A stretch of 64,000 bases of DNA, taken from contig CM029120.1 of the NCBI GenBank assembly GCA_016859345.1, forward strand, positions 3,841,501-3,905,500, read 5' to 3'. The notes beneath the pieces are model-generated. The model saw only the letters and a program-made list of their open reading frames with translations, was not told where the DNA came from and made no database searches. The first letter of the stretch is position 1. Every line of letters starts with the position of its first letter. This DNA is from Istiophorus platypterus. Lineage: Eukaryota; Chordata; Actinopteri; Istiophoriformes; Istiophoridae. Both the position numbers and the translations under genes were made by a program. Shown here one piece after another: positions 13,463 to 27,089 of the stretch.

Positions 13463-16400
13463 GTGAGTCTGAGTCGCCGGCTGGGACACGCAAATGCACC
13501 GTACACGTTTTTTGACATTCGCCAATTTTTCCACAATGCAAAATCAAGCGATGAATGCAAAGGAATCCATGCGTGGGAGATATGGTGCGAACAAAAAGCC
13601 ACGATCCTCTCATCATGATGGCAAAAAGACGCAGAGGAATGAAATTTTTTTTTTTTTTTCATTTGAATGCTGCCATTAATGTGCGTCGTACAGTATATCC
13701 ACAGTGAAAGATATGACTTAAAGATTAGAGCTGCGCCTAAGAAAACAGAACCAGAAAAAGTCTCTGAGCTCTCACACTCCGTTGCGTTTGGATATAAATA
13801 ATGAACTTTACTCTGGCTGTTATGATAACAGCGGTTTCATTACCTTCAAGCCAAGGAGAGGCGCCCAATTAGTATGTGCAGCACAAGCAGCCAGGACAGA
13901 ATATGCTTGCATTGGATCTCCCTGTCTCCCCCAGCCAATTATTCCCCCTCCTGCAACACACCAATTCGCTCAGCAGATTCACAGAGGTCCCCCTGCTGCA
14001 GCCGAACACAGCCGTCTTTATTAGGCTACCTTTTATCAGGATATAAATGCAATTACATTATTGTTGGCAAGTAAGCATTATTCAGCATTGTTATCTTAGA
14101 TTCATTAGTGAACATTGGTCTGGATGCTGCAATACTCTTGGACTTGGACTTGGCGAGCAGAGGCTCTGAGCAGGGATGTGTTGTTTGTCTTGAGCTGTAG
14201 ATGTGGTTCTGTTTTACCTGTGCATTCTTTGTCATTATCTCCATCGTCAATGTTTTAATAATTGATACGTAACAGAGACATATGAACTATTAATGTGCCC
14301 ATGTACTGTGCTTGGCAAGTAAACGTTGGTGACTGAATCTGATTATGGCTGCACAATTTTAGGATTAAATCATGTTCTTTTTGGCTCAGGATAGAGAAAA
14401 AAAACAACAACAACAACAAAAAACATGCAGTGTAGGCAGAATATGAATTGTTTCTCTGTTTAGCAGAGTTTGTGAGCTACACAGATCCTGACACGTCTCA
14501 TCTTCTTCTGTTTAGTTAAAAAAAAAAAAAAAAAAAGGAAGGAATGGCCGAAACGGTCGCCACACTCATTAAACATAAGGAATTTCCTGAGAGAAATAAT
14601 GACACAACTGTTTTCCTTCAAGCCTCATGTCTCAATTTATGAATGTGTAATTATTTTATGATTAATGGAGGGGGTCCTTAGTTCATGCGAGGTGGCCCAC
14701 CTCAGCTTTAAAAACACTGTGGGAAACCCTGTAATAGTAGCTATCATCGGTCTCAAATCTGGAACGGTCCACACAGCACAAGATGAACGCTTTATGGTAA
14801 CAACATAACCTTCAACTTAATGGCTCGAAAGGATTTGATTACCTGTAAATGTACATTAATGCTGTGTTTTAAGCTTTTAAACTAGTTGACTAGTTAAATA
14901 TCTGCTGAAACGATCAGTCGATTTATTGAAAGGATAAATTATTGACTTAATAGATACATTTTTGATGAGGATTAATCTATTAAACTTTAGGTCTATAAAA
15001 TGTCAATATTGCGGAAAAATACCCATCAAATTTCCCTTACACCCTCCTTGATGTTAAGCATTGGCTTGTTTTTTCTGGCCAGCGGATCAGCAAACAAAAA
15101 TATTCAGTTCACAGAGAAAAACTGTAAATCCTCACAACTGAGAAGCCGGAGGTAGGTAATGTTTGGCTTATGTGCTATAAAGAAGCTTAAACAATTAATC
15201 AGTTATAAAAATAGGTTTGATTTTTGTCAGTCTACTAACTGATTAGTTGTTTCAGCTGCACTCTAGATTTTGATGGTCAAATTAATCTTAAAAATAATCA
15301 GAGGATTAAACTGTCTTCAAACTATGGTTTGTTGCAACCCTGGGTAACACTATATCAAGTACATGAATTTAGTTTCAAGCCTGCGTTTTTATACCTGCAC
15401 CGAGCACAAACCTGAAAAACACCTTTAATGATGCAAGTGTTTGTAACACTGTGGTGTTTCCGCGTGTCACACCTACGAACACACCTCAGAATCTGCTGCT
15501 GCAAAACGCTGCGCACCACGTTAAAGAAAGGCATGCGTCACTCAGCATTCTCATATCGAACAAGCCTGTCCCCCGGCCCCCTCGTGCCTTCTACAGGTTG
15601 CATGCTCTCGTATTCGCTTGCTGCAGTCATTGAGGGGGAACTCGACTTCTGGCGCAGCTCGTCTGGATTTGAGAAGCTGCAAAACCGATTCCTTTTTACT
15701 GTTCGAATCACATTGCAGTGTTTCTGGAAGGATTTTTTTTTTTCAGCTGCAGAATTCTACCCTTCCCTCTTTTCCCTTTCTTCATCAGTTCATTCCTGTC
15801 TCTCCCTCTCACCTCAGCCAGATTTTACAAAACATATAAATTAAAGGAATCCAGATTGCGATTCTTAATGCAATCAGCCTGAATTCTGAATAGTGAATTG
15901 CGTATATGGAGTTTAATTTCAAAATTACATATGAACATTGTTTGATAAGTGAAAAAAACAATGGAATAGAATGAATGCAGCACAAAAATAAGTATTAAAA
16001 ATTCAATAACTTTTTCTGAATTTGATGCTGTTGCACTGTGGAGTGAAACCGTCGATTCGTTCCTCCTGCTTGGCAGCTGCTGCTCTCCTCCAAGGTGATC
16101 TGAAGGTCAGAGCCCAGCCAGTGAGTCTAAGGCTCAGAGGGATGCAGGCAAGGTGACGATACAGAGAGGTTCAAATAATGTCAAGTGCTGAGGGATGATC
16201 CTGATGCAAGACAAACTGAACGAGCTGAAATTGGGGCCTCCTCATAGATAAGGTCAACAGATAAAGAGCACGAGACGCCGCTACCCGTCGCATCAGGCCG
16301 ATCGTCGGATGATATTTGGGAGCCCACTAGTCAGTGTAGGATTGGAAATCAAGGGTTCTGCTGTGTTATGAAGGGAGAGCGGGATGAGTCATACAAACAG

Positions 16401-17785
16401 GCTCAGGGCTGGGTTCTGTGATACTTTCTACCGCAAAAAATCTTGACTATTATCCACCCCCCCCCCCCAAAAAAAAGGAGTCTGCTAAAAAACCTGCATC
16501 TGACTGTTGATTCATGAAAGACTTGACTTCGTTCTCAAACAAGGGCTGACCAACTTAATTTCTGCAATTTTCTCTGACAACTTGTAGCTATTTGTGAATT
16601 AAACCAATTAATATATCTCTCCAGGCAAATCAGTGATAAATACGTACGTGCTCTACTTTTTTAATGAGCTTCAGTGATGGCTAACCCCTTTAAGGCTCCG
16701 CTCTAGTGCCCAAAAACAGATTTTTAGACGTGGCACTGAATCAGGGGGTAGGCACTACATATCATGGTCCCATATAAAGTCCTGCACATATGACGCTTGT
16801 CACCCTTTGGAACCCGATTGGGGGGCAGTTGGGTCTCTAGTTAAAGGGCTGCTCACATACCCATAGAACTGGAGCTACATCCAATAACTACTATTTCTAG
16901 TAGAAATGAGAGCAGACCACCAGGTGTAGCCAAGCAGAAATCCTCCACTGACACACCCCTAAAACAGGGCAATGGAAGCCACAACCCCCTTCCCAGTGGA
17001 AAACACCCTGAGGTCAACTAGAAGGAAGTGATGACCTGCTCCAGCAGCTCAATAGCTGGGCCTTTGAGAACAAACTAAGGCCGTGTGCAGGTTGCCCAGG
17101 GGAACAAGACGACCAGCGACGGGCCTCGCCCTGCGGAACCCCTTGCAGGTAGCTCGATCAGTGGATGGCTCCTGGCTGTGAGGTGGCCCACAACAAAATT
17201 GCCAGCTGTAATTGCTACTGCGGAATGACCTCTATCAAATGACTCTTGGAGAAACTCAATGTTGTCCTGCGGCAGCCACAAACCTGGGTCGATGGCCCCA
17301 CATTCTCGGACCAGTCAGCAGACGCAGCATGTCCCATGAGTCATTGCAAACTGTTTTACTGACACGTTTAATTGCATTTAGGTTTAAACTTAACTCTACT
17401 GGTTTGTGACACAGATTCAACAGAATCTCAGACATGGAAAGTATTTGATCAGTCATGTAAGTCTGTTAAAAAATTGGATTTCGGACTGTTTGTCAGACAC
17501 ACAAGGTATTTCAAACTGTTAACATAAACTCTGGTAACTTGTGATGGGCATTTTTGCTATTTGATGAAATTCCATAGACCAAAAACAATCACTAGTTGTA
17601 AAGCAATATTTGCTTATAATTCTCATTTTCTTCTTCCTGTATGTTAGAGAGTACCTGTTGAATTTTGGGACTCACCAGACACTTTGACTGATGATGGTGA
17701 TAATGATAATAATAAAATTATGTTTGCTGCCCTGCTTGGCAGCAATTGATGTCCAGGAGGTGACCCTGTGCTGTTGTGTCCCCAG
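13463..17785 (+). other. slc4a11: slc4a11 intron between coding exons 1 and 2
   Basis: Begins gtgagt and ends cccag. It contains one copy of the inverted-end teleost repeat (about 14880-15265). The stretch around 16690-17340 has fairly even base composition and could be an old insertion, but I could not identify it. Nothing else is supported. Confidence 0.7.
14880..15265 (+). repeat. teleost repeat of the same family, most complete copy
   Basis: It begins with CTAGTTGACTAGTTAAATAT. The shared core CTATAAAATGTCAATATTGC and GGAAAAATACCCATCAAA follows, then TTCAGTTCACAGAGAAAAAC. The end reads CTAACTGATTAGTTGTTTCA then GCTGCAC. The end has the GATTAGTTGTTGCAGCT style typical of this element. Its ends are partly inverted, so a MITE origin is plausible. 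Confidence 0.65.
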
Positions 17786-17902
17786 AGCAGCGGGAGGCGG
17801 AGCAGGAGGAGGGCAGCGAGGGCCGAGAGGAGGGACAGGACTCGCCTATCGCCTGCGGGGATGACATCCACCTCTATGACAACCAGATCAGCCCTGGGCC
17901 AG
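17786..17902 (+). CDS. slc4a11: slc4a11 coding exon 2, acidic variable N-terminus
   Basis: The exon lies between acceptor ccccag and donor gtcagt. Read from phase 1 it gives 39 residues that begin EQREAEQEEGSEGREEG and end near NQISPGP, about residues 12-50. It is rich in Glu and Gly, looks disordered, and is poorly conserved with mammals. Using the AG two bases later would run into a stop at the end of the exon, so 17786 is the start. It ends in phase 1 and joins the following exon to make an Asp codon. The human protein, as I recall it, has a longer segment here, including a hydrophobic FFVNVN stretch, for which I found no matching exon. Role: cytoplasmic tail, no known catalytic motif. The exon call is good, but conservation gives little support. 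Confidence 0.75.
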
Positions 17903-18684
17903 GTCAGTGCATGGGGAGGGAGTGAGAGGGAGATTGAGAGGGCACCCGGGGGTTGGAGTGTCTGGTGGGGATAGGGAGGGAGGAAAAAAGAAATCAGAGT
18001 GGGAAGTAAATGGAGGGAGACAGGCAGAGGAAAAACACTGCTAAAAAAAAAGTGATTGAAAGAGAAGGGAGGTGGCAGAAAAGGTGCAAAAAGGCAAAAT
18101 ATAAAAAGAGAAATAAGGAGAATAAAATAGAAAATAAAAGTCAGGACTTTTCATACAAACTTTTATTCTGTCTTTTGAAATGTTGATGAAACTCAGAACG
18201 GTTCAAATTTAAGCACCTGAAAGCTTGGTAGAGACAAAATGAGCAACAGCCAAAGTTAAGGATTAACTTATCACTCAAATATTTCAGAGTGGTGTGTTCA
18301 AGGTCTTGAGTAGCTTTTTTTTTAGAGGGTGCTTTAACTTATACCTTTATGTTAACAAGGATGAAAAGACCACTTGAGTTTGAAAGGTGCTGCTTGTAGT
18401 GACGAAACCAAAAAAACAACTGACTTGAGCTTTTTTAGTATCTTTTAACTCATTGTTTTGGTTTTATGGCAGAAAGGATCCAGCTTTTGTCCAGAATTGT
18501 TTGATTTTTATTAAATTCAGTTTGATTTGATTTGATTCTTTGATGAGTCGCTTACATCAGATAAATACCAATGTTGCTGGCAATGCTTCTCAGAATTTAT
18601 CCAGGGAACTTAAATTTCCTCTACAATTGACAAGTGAACAGCACTATTGTTTCCTTGTATATGACCTTGTGCAAAGTGAACATG

Positions 18685-18730
18685 ATCTAATCTAATCTAA
18701 TCTAATCTCATCTCATCTCATCTAATCTAA
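18685..18730. repeat. pentanucleotide ATCTA/ATCTC repeat
   Basis: Nine units of five bases. The inner three are ATCTC and the outer ones ATCTA. Confidence 0.9.
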
Positions 18731-21700
18731 GAACACGTTTCCTAGTTGTACAACTTTGGAACAAGGATATTTTTTCTTTTGCAAATGCTAAATAACAATA
18801 ACAATACACATCATTTTTTAGGGTCTACATTTGCAAAACAGTTGAGCACGATGAACAAAAACCTGCACCACTTATACGGTCCTCTTCATTTTGTATATAT
18901 TTGAAAAAATACATTTTGTCCCAAACAGGTACTCGCAGACTGTCAGTCGCAGATGCTTCAACTTAGTACAGACAATCCCTTTAATGATCACTTTGAGCAG
19001 GCAGGCAGGGCAGAAACTGAAGATCTGTTTGTGTTGGCAAGACACCAGCTTGACATCTGCAGACAGCTGTTGGTTAGCGTTAGCTCCCCAGCAACAACGA
19101 AGGCAGCAATCCACACACCATTCGCTCGACTTCCATGGCTTCATGTCTTGTAACCAGAGATGATATCTCTTCAGTATACTCAAGCCAAGAGATCAGATCA
19201 GTTTTGCAGAGGTTTTTTTCTCGCCTCTCCCTCTCCGCAGATGCGATCTCTAGATTTTGCCATGAGATAGCCGGCGTCAGACCGAAACCATCCCTAGCCA
19301 CAACAGTCCCATAAACTGTGGCAGATCCACATGGACTGTAACTATTCATATCGCAGTATATGGACTGTCGTGACTAAATGCAACTAATGTAGCAGCTATC
19401 ATACTTTTAAATAATACTACTTCTAAAAAAATAGTCTTTTGTGCACTTTGTTATTGTCGATTTCCACAAAGCAGACATTTTACACATCATACAGCTGTAA
19501 CTGAACTACTCATAACAAGTAACCACTGCCTACACATAACATTTAGCATGGACGTACATTTGTAGTGAGAAAATGTGCAAATGTAAAGATCAGTCTTTGG
19601 ATATCAAGAATCCATATTCCGGCTTCTGCAACTTAATGCAATTTCTCATTCAGTATTTCTGTGATCAGACTTTCTGAAAAAATAAATAAATAATTGAACA
19701 TGACCCTGAGCCTTACTTTCAGTATTCTGAGACAAAGACCCCTCAACTCTTGTCAAGTTGTCAAAGATCTAAGTTCTATTGGAAGTGATGCCTGAAGTTG
19801 CGCATATAAACAACAGTAGTAGACTGTTTTTTAAAAAAACTACTCTCTTCTTCTAGACATATAAAGCTAGCCACACAACAGACTGTTAAGAAAGGCTCTG
19901 TCCCAAGGCTTTATTTTTTTGTCATTTGTAAATGTCTTTGGGATTTTGAATGGGGTTTCCTTACTTCTGGAACATAACCTGAAAATTGCGATTTCACGGC
20001 TCTGTACAGAAATTGCTCATGTAAACAGCCGGTATCATTCTGTCTGTGACAGATAATAGTGTGTCAATGCAGGACCCCATTATTTATAGTAATAAGCCGA
20101 TTAAATGAAATTGCATTTGTCGCTGAACATGTGATAACCAACGTGGATGTTGTGTCGTGGGCACATAGGCGTCCCTCTACAACTTCACCTCATTGTAATG
20201 TGTGTCACAATCAGCCTGGCTAGGTGTACAAAAAAAAAAGAATTAAAACATAGGCTAGTTGCCTTTCTGAATATGCCTCTTCTGGTCAATAATCTTCTCT
20301 GTTGTGAGATCAATATCCCTCCAGGCTTTTTAGGAGTTGTTTTTTTTTCTATCATAAGATGGGGCTTCTTCAAAGGGAGTCAGATCTGCAGTCCTGGCAG
20401 ATCTCCACAGCATCATTCCAAAAGGAAGGCAAAAAGAGCCCAGAAAAATCCTCAAGCAACTTCAAACTAAATTTTCTGCTGGAGGTCCGCTGGGGTCTGA
20501 GTCCATCCAGAGCCTGATGGCAGGTGTTGACTTGACAGACAGCCCCTCAGCTGCAGGTGCAGATGATTTTGACCCCATCAACAAAAACCCCATGGGTCAA
20601 CAGGTTACCTTTGCCATGGCAACAGCCACAGGTGCACATCAGGGAGAGAGGGAAAGAAAGAAAAAGAGAGAGAGAGAGAGAGGGATCCGCGTTCCCCTTC
20701 GGATGTGACAGGCTGCCATGTCACTTGGGCCGATTTTTCTGTACATAGTAACACTTAAGGCATCTGACAGAGGAGACCGGAGTGGTGCGAGCCGGGAATG
20801 AGTCTGAGGGAGAAAACAACGGCAAAAAAAGTCTCCTTCAGATCGGACCGATGCTGTGATCGTCAGGTCTAAAACAACGGTGTAGAATACTAGAGTGTCA
20901 CAGTGTAAACTGTCACAGCAGAACAGATTATATTCAGTGCTCATTTACATAAGTGGAGATCTCTGTGCCACTGATAAGGGCATACCCCATCCCCCCCTTT
21001 TTTGAAAACATTATTTTCTTTCAATTTTTTTACAGCAGTGTGACAAATAGGTGATGTTTTTTACACCTCAGGGCCACGATGTGGAACCGTATCATTAGAC
21101 CTGAAAATATAAAAACGTAAAAGTTGAAATGAGATCAGTGGCACCATCAGCATCTTTATTTTTTAAGACAGATTTACGTTTGTACATGGACTCGTACCAG
21201 TGTTCCTGCTGTGGACGCATCTGGGTGTGGAAGTGGAGTGTAAGATTTTAGGATTACTAAAGCACTAGACTGACACACTGTGTTTTCATTATACACCCAA
21301 AGAGCAAAAATTCTGGCTAGAAATTTTGGACATTTCCCTAGCTTTACTAAGAAACCAAGCTAAAACGAGTCTTCAGATTCAGCATGCTTCATTTTTTCTT
21401 CTCTGCTGATGAACTCCACCAAGATCTAATACTCGGAGGGGAAAATACACGGCACCCAGACCGACTGATCACCCATCTCCTGGTGAAGACTCCCAGATGA
21501 AGCTATGGGGCCTCAACATGTAGACAAAGCAGGAGTGCAGTGATTTAAAACATGTATATACAGTATGAAACATAAATCTCCTCAAATAATAAACACATTG
21601 ACTCACTATGGATTCAGCAGTGAAGAAATTGGAAATTTTCTGAATCACAACAGTCAAACTAAACTGAAACATCTCTTAAAAGGCTAAAACTGGCACTGCC

Positions 21701-23864
21701 TCTACTGCTACTGTTACAGCTCCTACTCTTGACATGTCAGGTAGTGAAATGTTTGTTCAGGCTAAACTCAGTAAGCACAGAGCACTATAAAGTTTGCCTT
21801 TAAAATTTGGTATTAAATCTATTTTATCAGCAGAGCTGCTCTGTCAACTAATGTTTATTTCACTGTATTACCATTTTGAAAATAGAAATTGAAGAGAGAA
21901 AACTAAAAATCACTCTTCACTGGAATCGCCAACTTCACAATTTCAGAAGCGGGAGAGGGCGGCATGGATGAAATCAGGGGATTTGTAATACAATATTGTG
22001 CTAATGTGACCAAAAATATTAAAAAGCAACGCGATGGCTTGTGACTGATGCCCATGCCTAGATCACAAGCCATCGACCCCCGCCCCCCACCTCACTGGAA
22101 GACGAAGCCCTAAACCTGGACGTGTTTGTAAGTCGTTCCTCTCACTTTATGCTGCTGTAATATGTTGAATTGTTGCTGCTCTTGTCAGGCGAAATTCTCG
22201 CTCGCAGGTGCAGAATGTTTGTCTATTTCCAGATTTCGAGTGCATTATTCATTGACAGCACAGATGAATGTTGATTAGTGTGTTTTGTTTTGATTCCAGC
22301 CCCCCCACTTCCCACCCCAAATCTAGTTGTCACATACATTTGATCCCAGTGTCATTTTCTGTTTACAAGCCTGTTTCTGCTTTTAATACGTGTCAAAAAA
22401 TTATAATCTTATTTTATTATTCCACATCAGCGAACCATTGCCGAATATGTCCACAATATCAAATCAAACTAAGACTTTGAGCAGGACATTTAATCACATC
22501 CTGTCTGGCTAAATAAGCAGTGGTTTGGAAAAGCAAATAGCTCAGTGATTACATCAGACTAAGAGACAGCAGCTCCTACCTAAATCTAATTTCAAAAACA
22601 TCTGGCTGTTATAATTAATCAGACAACCCCCCCATATTTAACAGTTGCTTCTTTCATGAGAAAATGTAGTAGTGGCTTTGGATATCTTTATAATTCTGGT
22701 CCCTTGCTACTGTGGTTTCTGGGACAGTACTCAATCCTGACCTTTATGATATTATGCCAGCACAGCCTCCAAAGTAGTAGTGCAGTTGTCTTCTTTTTAG
22801 CACAGTGCCATTGTCATCTAGGGGAAAAAGAGGGTTCAGCAAGTCACTGAATGTTCTTCCTTATTTGCTTATTCACAACAGATAGAGAAACATATTCTTT
22901 ACTTATCATTCTTTCTATGTAGTCAACTTCATAATCATTTTTAAAGGTTTTTAAATTGTCAAACTTAAGCTTTTCAAATTCGTGTCATAGAAATCAAGCA
23001 TGCATAGATAAGCGTTGTATATAACAAACTAAAAGCTCAGCTTAGAAATAAGATAAACTGAAGCACATTTTATTGATAGAGTGGATTATAGTGGCTACGA
23101 GTTACTCTCTCAAAAACAACGGCAAAACACGGGACAAAGGTGACACAAGGATTTCCTTCTGTCAGAATAAAGGAAGAAATATGAGTGCCTGAATAAAATG
23201 AGACAGACAATGTAACATCGGCAGTAGAGGATCCATTCACCGTAAAACACTTTAAAACAACTATTGGCAATGTACCGTGCATGTCTAGCTTCATTTTGTT
23301 TTTCAGTTTTTAGTTCAGCTAAAAATGTTCAGTAGGACCAAATTTGTGTGTGCCGACTGTCAGGTTTTGGTGGCAGAACCATTTAGGAAAAAGATTGACT
23401 ACCAAAAGACTAAAAACGTTTTACTTTTTACTGACTTTCAACAATAATTCAAGAGGAAATCAGTTATGAAGAGGAAAACATGTCAGTTTTACCCAAACAA
23501 CAGGTCCATAAGGAAGTAAACTGTATCCACAACATGACATTTTTCTGCATTGGAAAATTTGTTGCTTTGCTGCGGCTGCTGCTGTGGCTTCTAACTACAC
23601 ATAACACCCACCCCTACAAACTGTCAGCCGGGTTTCTTCAGAGCTTACCAAAATGCTTGCAAGAAAATGCCTGATTAGAACACTAACTAGGTTTATCCAT
23701 CGGTATTTTGACTGCTTTCTGGGGGTTATTAGTGTGATCAAAGCAAAATGACAATGAGTGGTCCAGCAGATTGAGCTGATAATTCCCCATAAAATATGAA
23801 TTTTATAGAAAAGAACTTGCCTCAGATATTATGGCTGCATTAATCCTGTGGTGTAGTGTCTTTT

Positions 23865-24320
23865 TTTAGCCATGCTGCCTCTATGGATGCCAGCGTCTGT
23901 CAGCCCACCACTTTGGCCCAAACTAAAATATTTCGAGATGTCCCATTAAATCCTATGCAGAAAATGAAGCCCAATGAGTTTGATGATCCCCCGACATTTC
24001 CCCTAGCATTACCATGAGGTTGAAATTTTTTATTTTCATTGAAATCCCACAACAACTACTGGATGGTTTGCCATTAAATTTTGTACAGATATCCATGATG
24101 CTGAAAAGACTGTCATTGTCCAGTGCCACAAGCTGTCAGTGTTTAAAGTTTCACTTTTTCTGTGAAATGTCTCAACATCTAATTGACAGATCGACACAAA
24201 ATATGTGTAGAAGTTAATGGTTTCCAGGTGATTTACCCTCATGATTTTGGTGTTTTCCATGAGGTTTTACATCTGTGGTTTAGATTGAAATGTGTGGACA
24301 ACTATTGGATAAACTATGTC
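23865..24320. repeat. teleost interspersed repeat (ACAACTATTGGATGG type)
   Basis: Repeated modules CAACAACTACTGGATGGTTT, GCCATTAAATTTTGTACAGA and TATCCATGATGC are seen. A second module has GAAATGTCTCAACATCTAAT, and a third GTGTGGACAACTATTGGATA. The first part holds GCCAGCGTCTGTCAGCCCAC and CCACTTTGGCCCAAACTAAA. This matches a frequent fish repeat in which the module recurs several times. Class not determined. Confidence 0.65.
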
Positions 24321-27013
24321 TGTAGAATCATACTGGTTATTGATAGATAATAATCTTTGCACACATAATGTACACAGTGTACACAGGTATCTGCAGAAAC
24401 CACACCATCCTTGTGTGCTCAGTTTTGGTGTATAAGTGGCAAGATTAAACAAGTGATTGATGGCATTTATTCCACTGAGTACTGAAGATTATAAAATTGA
24501 AGAGCTCACTGAAAATAGAGTCCGCTGGTAATGCGACGATGCTGTTTGTTTGTTGTCTCCCTCTGTTTTTTGGTTTTTTATTGTTTTGACATGGTTTTAT
24601 CCATTCTTCTCTCTTCAGGGAACTTTGTCATAAAGCTGTCAAATGCTCTCCATAAACAGAATTGATTTCATGATTATATTTCTGCTGGCGCTGGGCTCAC
24701 TTCCACCTCAGTTCAATCAATTTGGCTGAATATCGAAATGGAGAAGTCACGAGGAAAGATAGGCGTCTCTCATGCTGGAATTTTGAGGAGTTAGGCTTCG
24801 CCCAAGGTCGTTACCAAGGTCAGGGCATGATTATTTGTTTCTTAACAAGCCATGGATGTAGCCATCTTCCAGGATGAGAACAAGTTAAATCTAATTAGTC
24901 ACCAAGAAATTGCAATTGCAGACACATTAGATTAGTATTTCTGTGTCATTTAAAAAGAGCCTATTTGCCTATTTCACTATAAACGGTGTTGTGAATCCAT
25001 GGATTTAAATCAATATACTGTTCATTTTAATCATTGATGATTTGTTGCTCGATTTTCACTTTGTTCTGCTACGTAAACGATTGATACCAACGATATAACT
25101 GCAGCAAGCTTTGGGACTCAACCCTAATCCCATAACCAAAACACTGCTCTCAAAGCCCTAACCATAATGTTCAAATGACAAGCCTAATGTATAGCTAGTG
25201 GTAGCTTGTCCATGTTTGGTCTCGAGCTGATGACGAGTATTGTCCCCCATATTTACAGATCCTGTGTGAAACAGAATTAATGTAGCAACACATAGCCACT
25301 GTTGCACCAATGAACAAACTCTTACCCTGTTCTAATTTACCGTGTTCTCAGCAACTTGCGTACCTGTTCTCAACTCAACAAGCAAACGGTGTTATGGTGA
25401 GCTGACTGATTCTTCTGCATTTTAGACATTGGACATCAAACTATATTTTGGTACAAAATACTTTGTTGAGTCAATAAGCAACCTGATGGTAGGAGATGAC
25501 TGAGAAGCCAATGTCTGAAATATTCACAAACAGTGTTTGCAAGGACATTTAGTTGGTGACACCAAAGTTGTTTTGACACTGAGGTGGTTGGTACAACTTC
25601 AAGCTTTATACCAGTTTCTCTTTTTCTTGAGCAGAAATATTTTAGGGAATGATTAAAATTGAAAGTTATCTTAAAAAGAAAAAAAGTCTGTGAGCCAAGA
25701 AGTTCTAACAAATTATGATGAAGGTTTTATTTGGTAGGGAACGAAAAGTTTGAAAAGAAGAATGATCCGAGCTTAAAAAGCCTGAATCAGATGTTTATGT
25801 TTTTTAAAAACATAGAGCATGTATGTCAAAAACGAGCCGAGTAACAACCCCATTGTAGCAGCAGAAAACAGCCTTATTCAGGGTGCGGACTTCTGCAGGC
25901 ATTTTCCCTTTTAGGAGATACATGATTATTGCAAACACTTAAGCAGAAAACAGAGAGTGTGACCACTAGAGATCTATGCAACATTTGCAGACAGAAGCAA
26001 ATGAGAAAAAACAGATATCCAACCAATAAGACAGAAAACAATACCATTATATATCCATCTACAACACCTTGGACACCTGAGCTCTTACAAAAAAAACGAC
26101 TGAAATCAATTTCTTCATTAAGCCATGGATATACTGTGGCCTGCATATGAGATATCAAAAATAGTTAGGGTTAGCCTAACCCTAACCCTAAAATAACCAA
26201 TTTACTTCCACTTAATCCACCTCTTCCCTGACCTCCACGCCACCTGGGTTTGATTTGACCTTGATGAGGAATGTTACTGGATAAGACTGCATAAATTTAA
26301 CTATTTCTGATATCTCAACTCTGGATGTCTTGCGCTTCCCATTTTCAACCCGAAAATCAGGATCCCTTATTTTAATGTACCGTAAGATGAAGCCAGACAT
26401 TTATTGCGAAATATGACTTTGACTCATAGTGGAAACATTGAATTTTATGATGACAATTGACCCTATAATGATTCCAGCTATGAAATGCTTTTTTTCCAAC
26501 TGAACACCATATATTTCATGTATTTTATGCTGTTCATTGAAGTTAAATTTGCATCTCTACCAAACAGTAGTGAGAGTAAAAGTAGACATTTTACAGTTTC
26601 CTCCATTAACATAGAATTAAGATTCTTTACTCAATTTTAATTTTTCCTATTATCATTTTTAAATATTTTACATAGATAATGTGGATTTAACACCTCTGGC
26701 TGATATCCAAAATCCACTAACATGGATCCTTTTTGTATTGTATTGGTTTGTATTGGTTTTTACCAAATGACACAACCTGAGCACATAAAATCTCAAAGGC
26801 AGAGTTTGGCAGACGACTGTGAAATATATATTCTGAAAGTGGGAAAAAAAAACAACAGCAGGTGAACCAGGTTCATATTTCTCTATTTTTCCACACCATC
26901 AAACCAATCTCTTTTGATATCAAACACATATTTGAAAAATGCATGCACCATTTCAAAAAACACGCTCAACCCCGGCCCAAGGACACTCAAGCCTGTTTGG
27001 ATTCACCCCCCCC

Positions 27014-27020
<7 letters not shown>

Positions 27021-27083
<63 letters not shown>
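27021..27083. repeat. AC dinucleotide microsatellite
   Basis: About 31 AC units, preceded by a C-rich stretch. Open frames with Thr-His repeats derive from it. Confidence 0.97.

Positions 27084-27089
<6 letters not shown>

Noticed and set aside
13355..13679. Open frames overlapping coding exon 1
   Set aside because: They read the exon in the wrong frame or run through its donor into the intron.
16690..17340. Possible retroelement or gene fragment in intron 1
   Set aside because: Base composition is suggestive, but no motif, target duplication or reading frame could be recognised.
17786..17790. Alternative acceptor two bases downstream for coding exon 2
   Set aside because: It shifts the frame and meets a stop before the end of the exon.
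26161..26191. Telomere or chromosome end
   Set aside because: Only about five repeat units in total, so it is not a telomere; kept only as a small curiosity.
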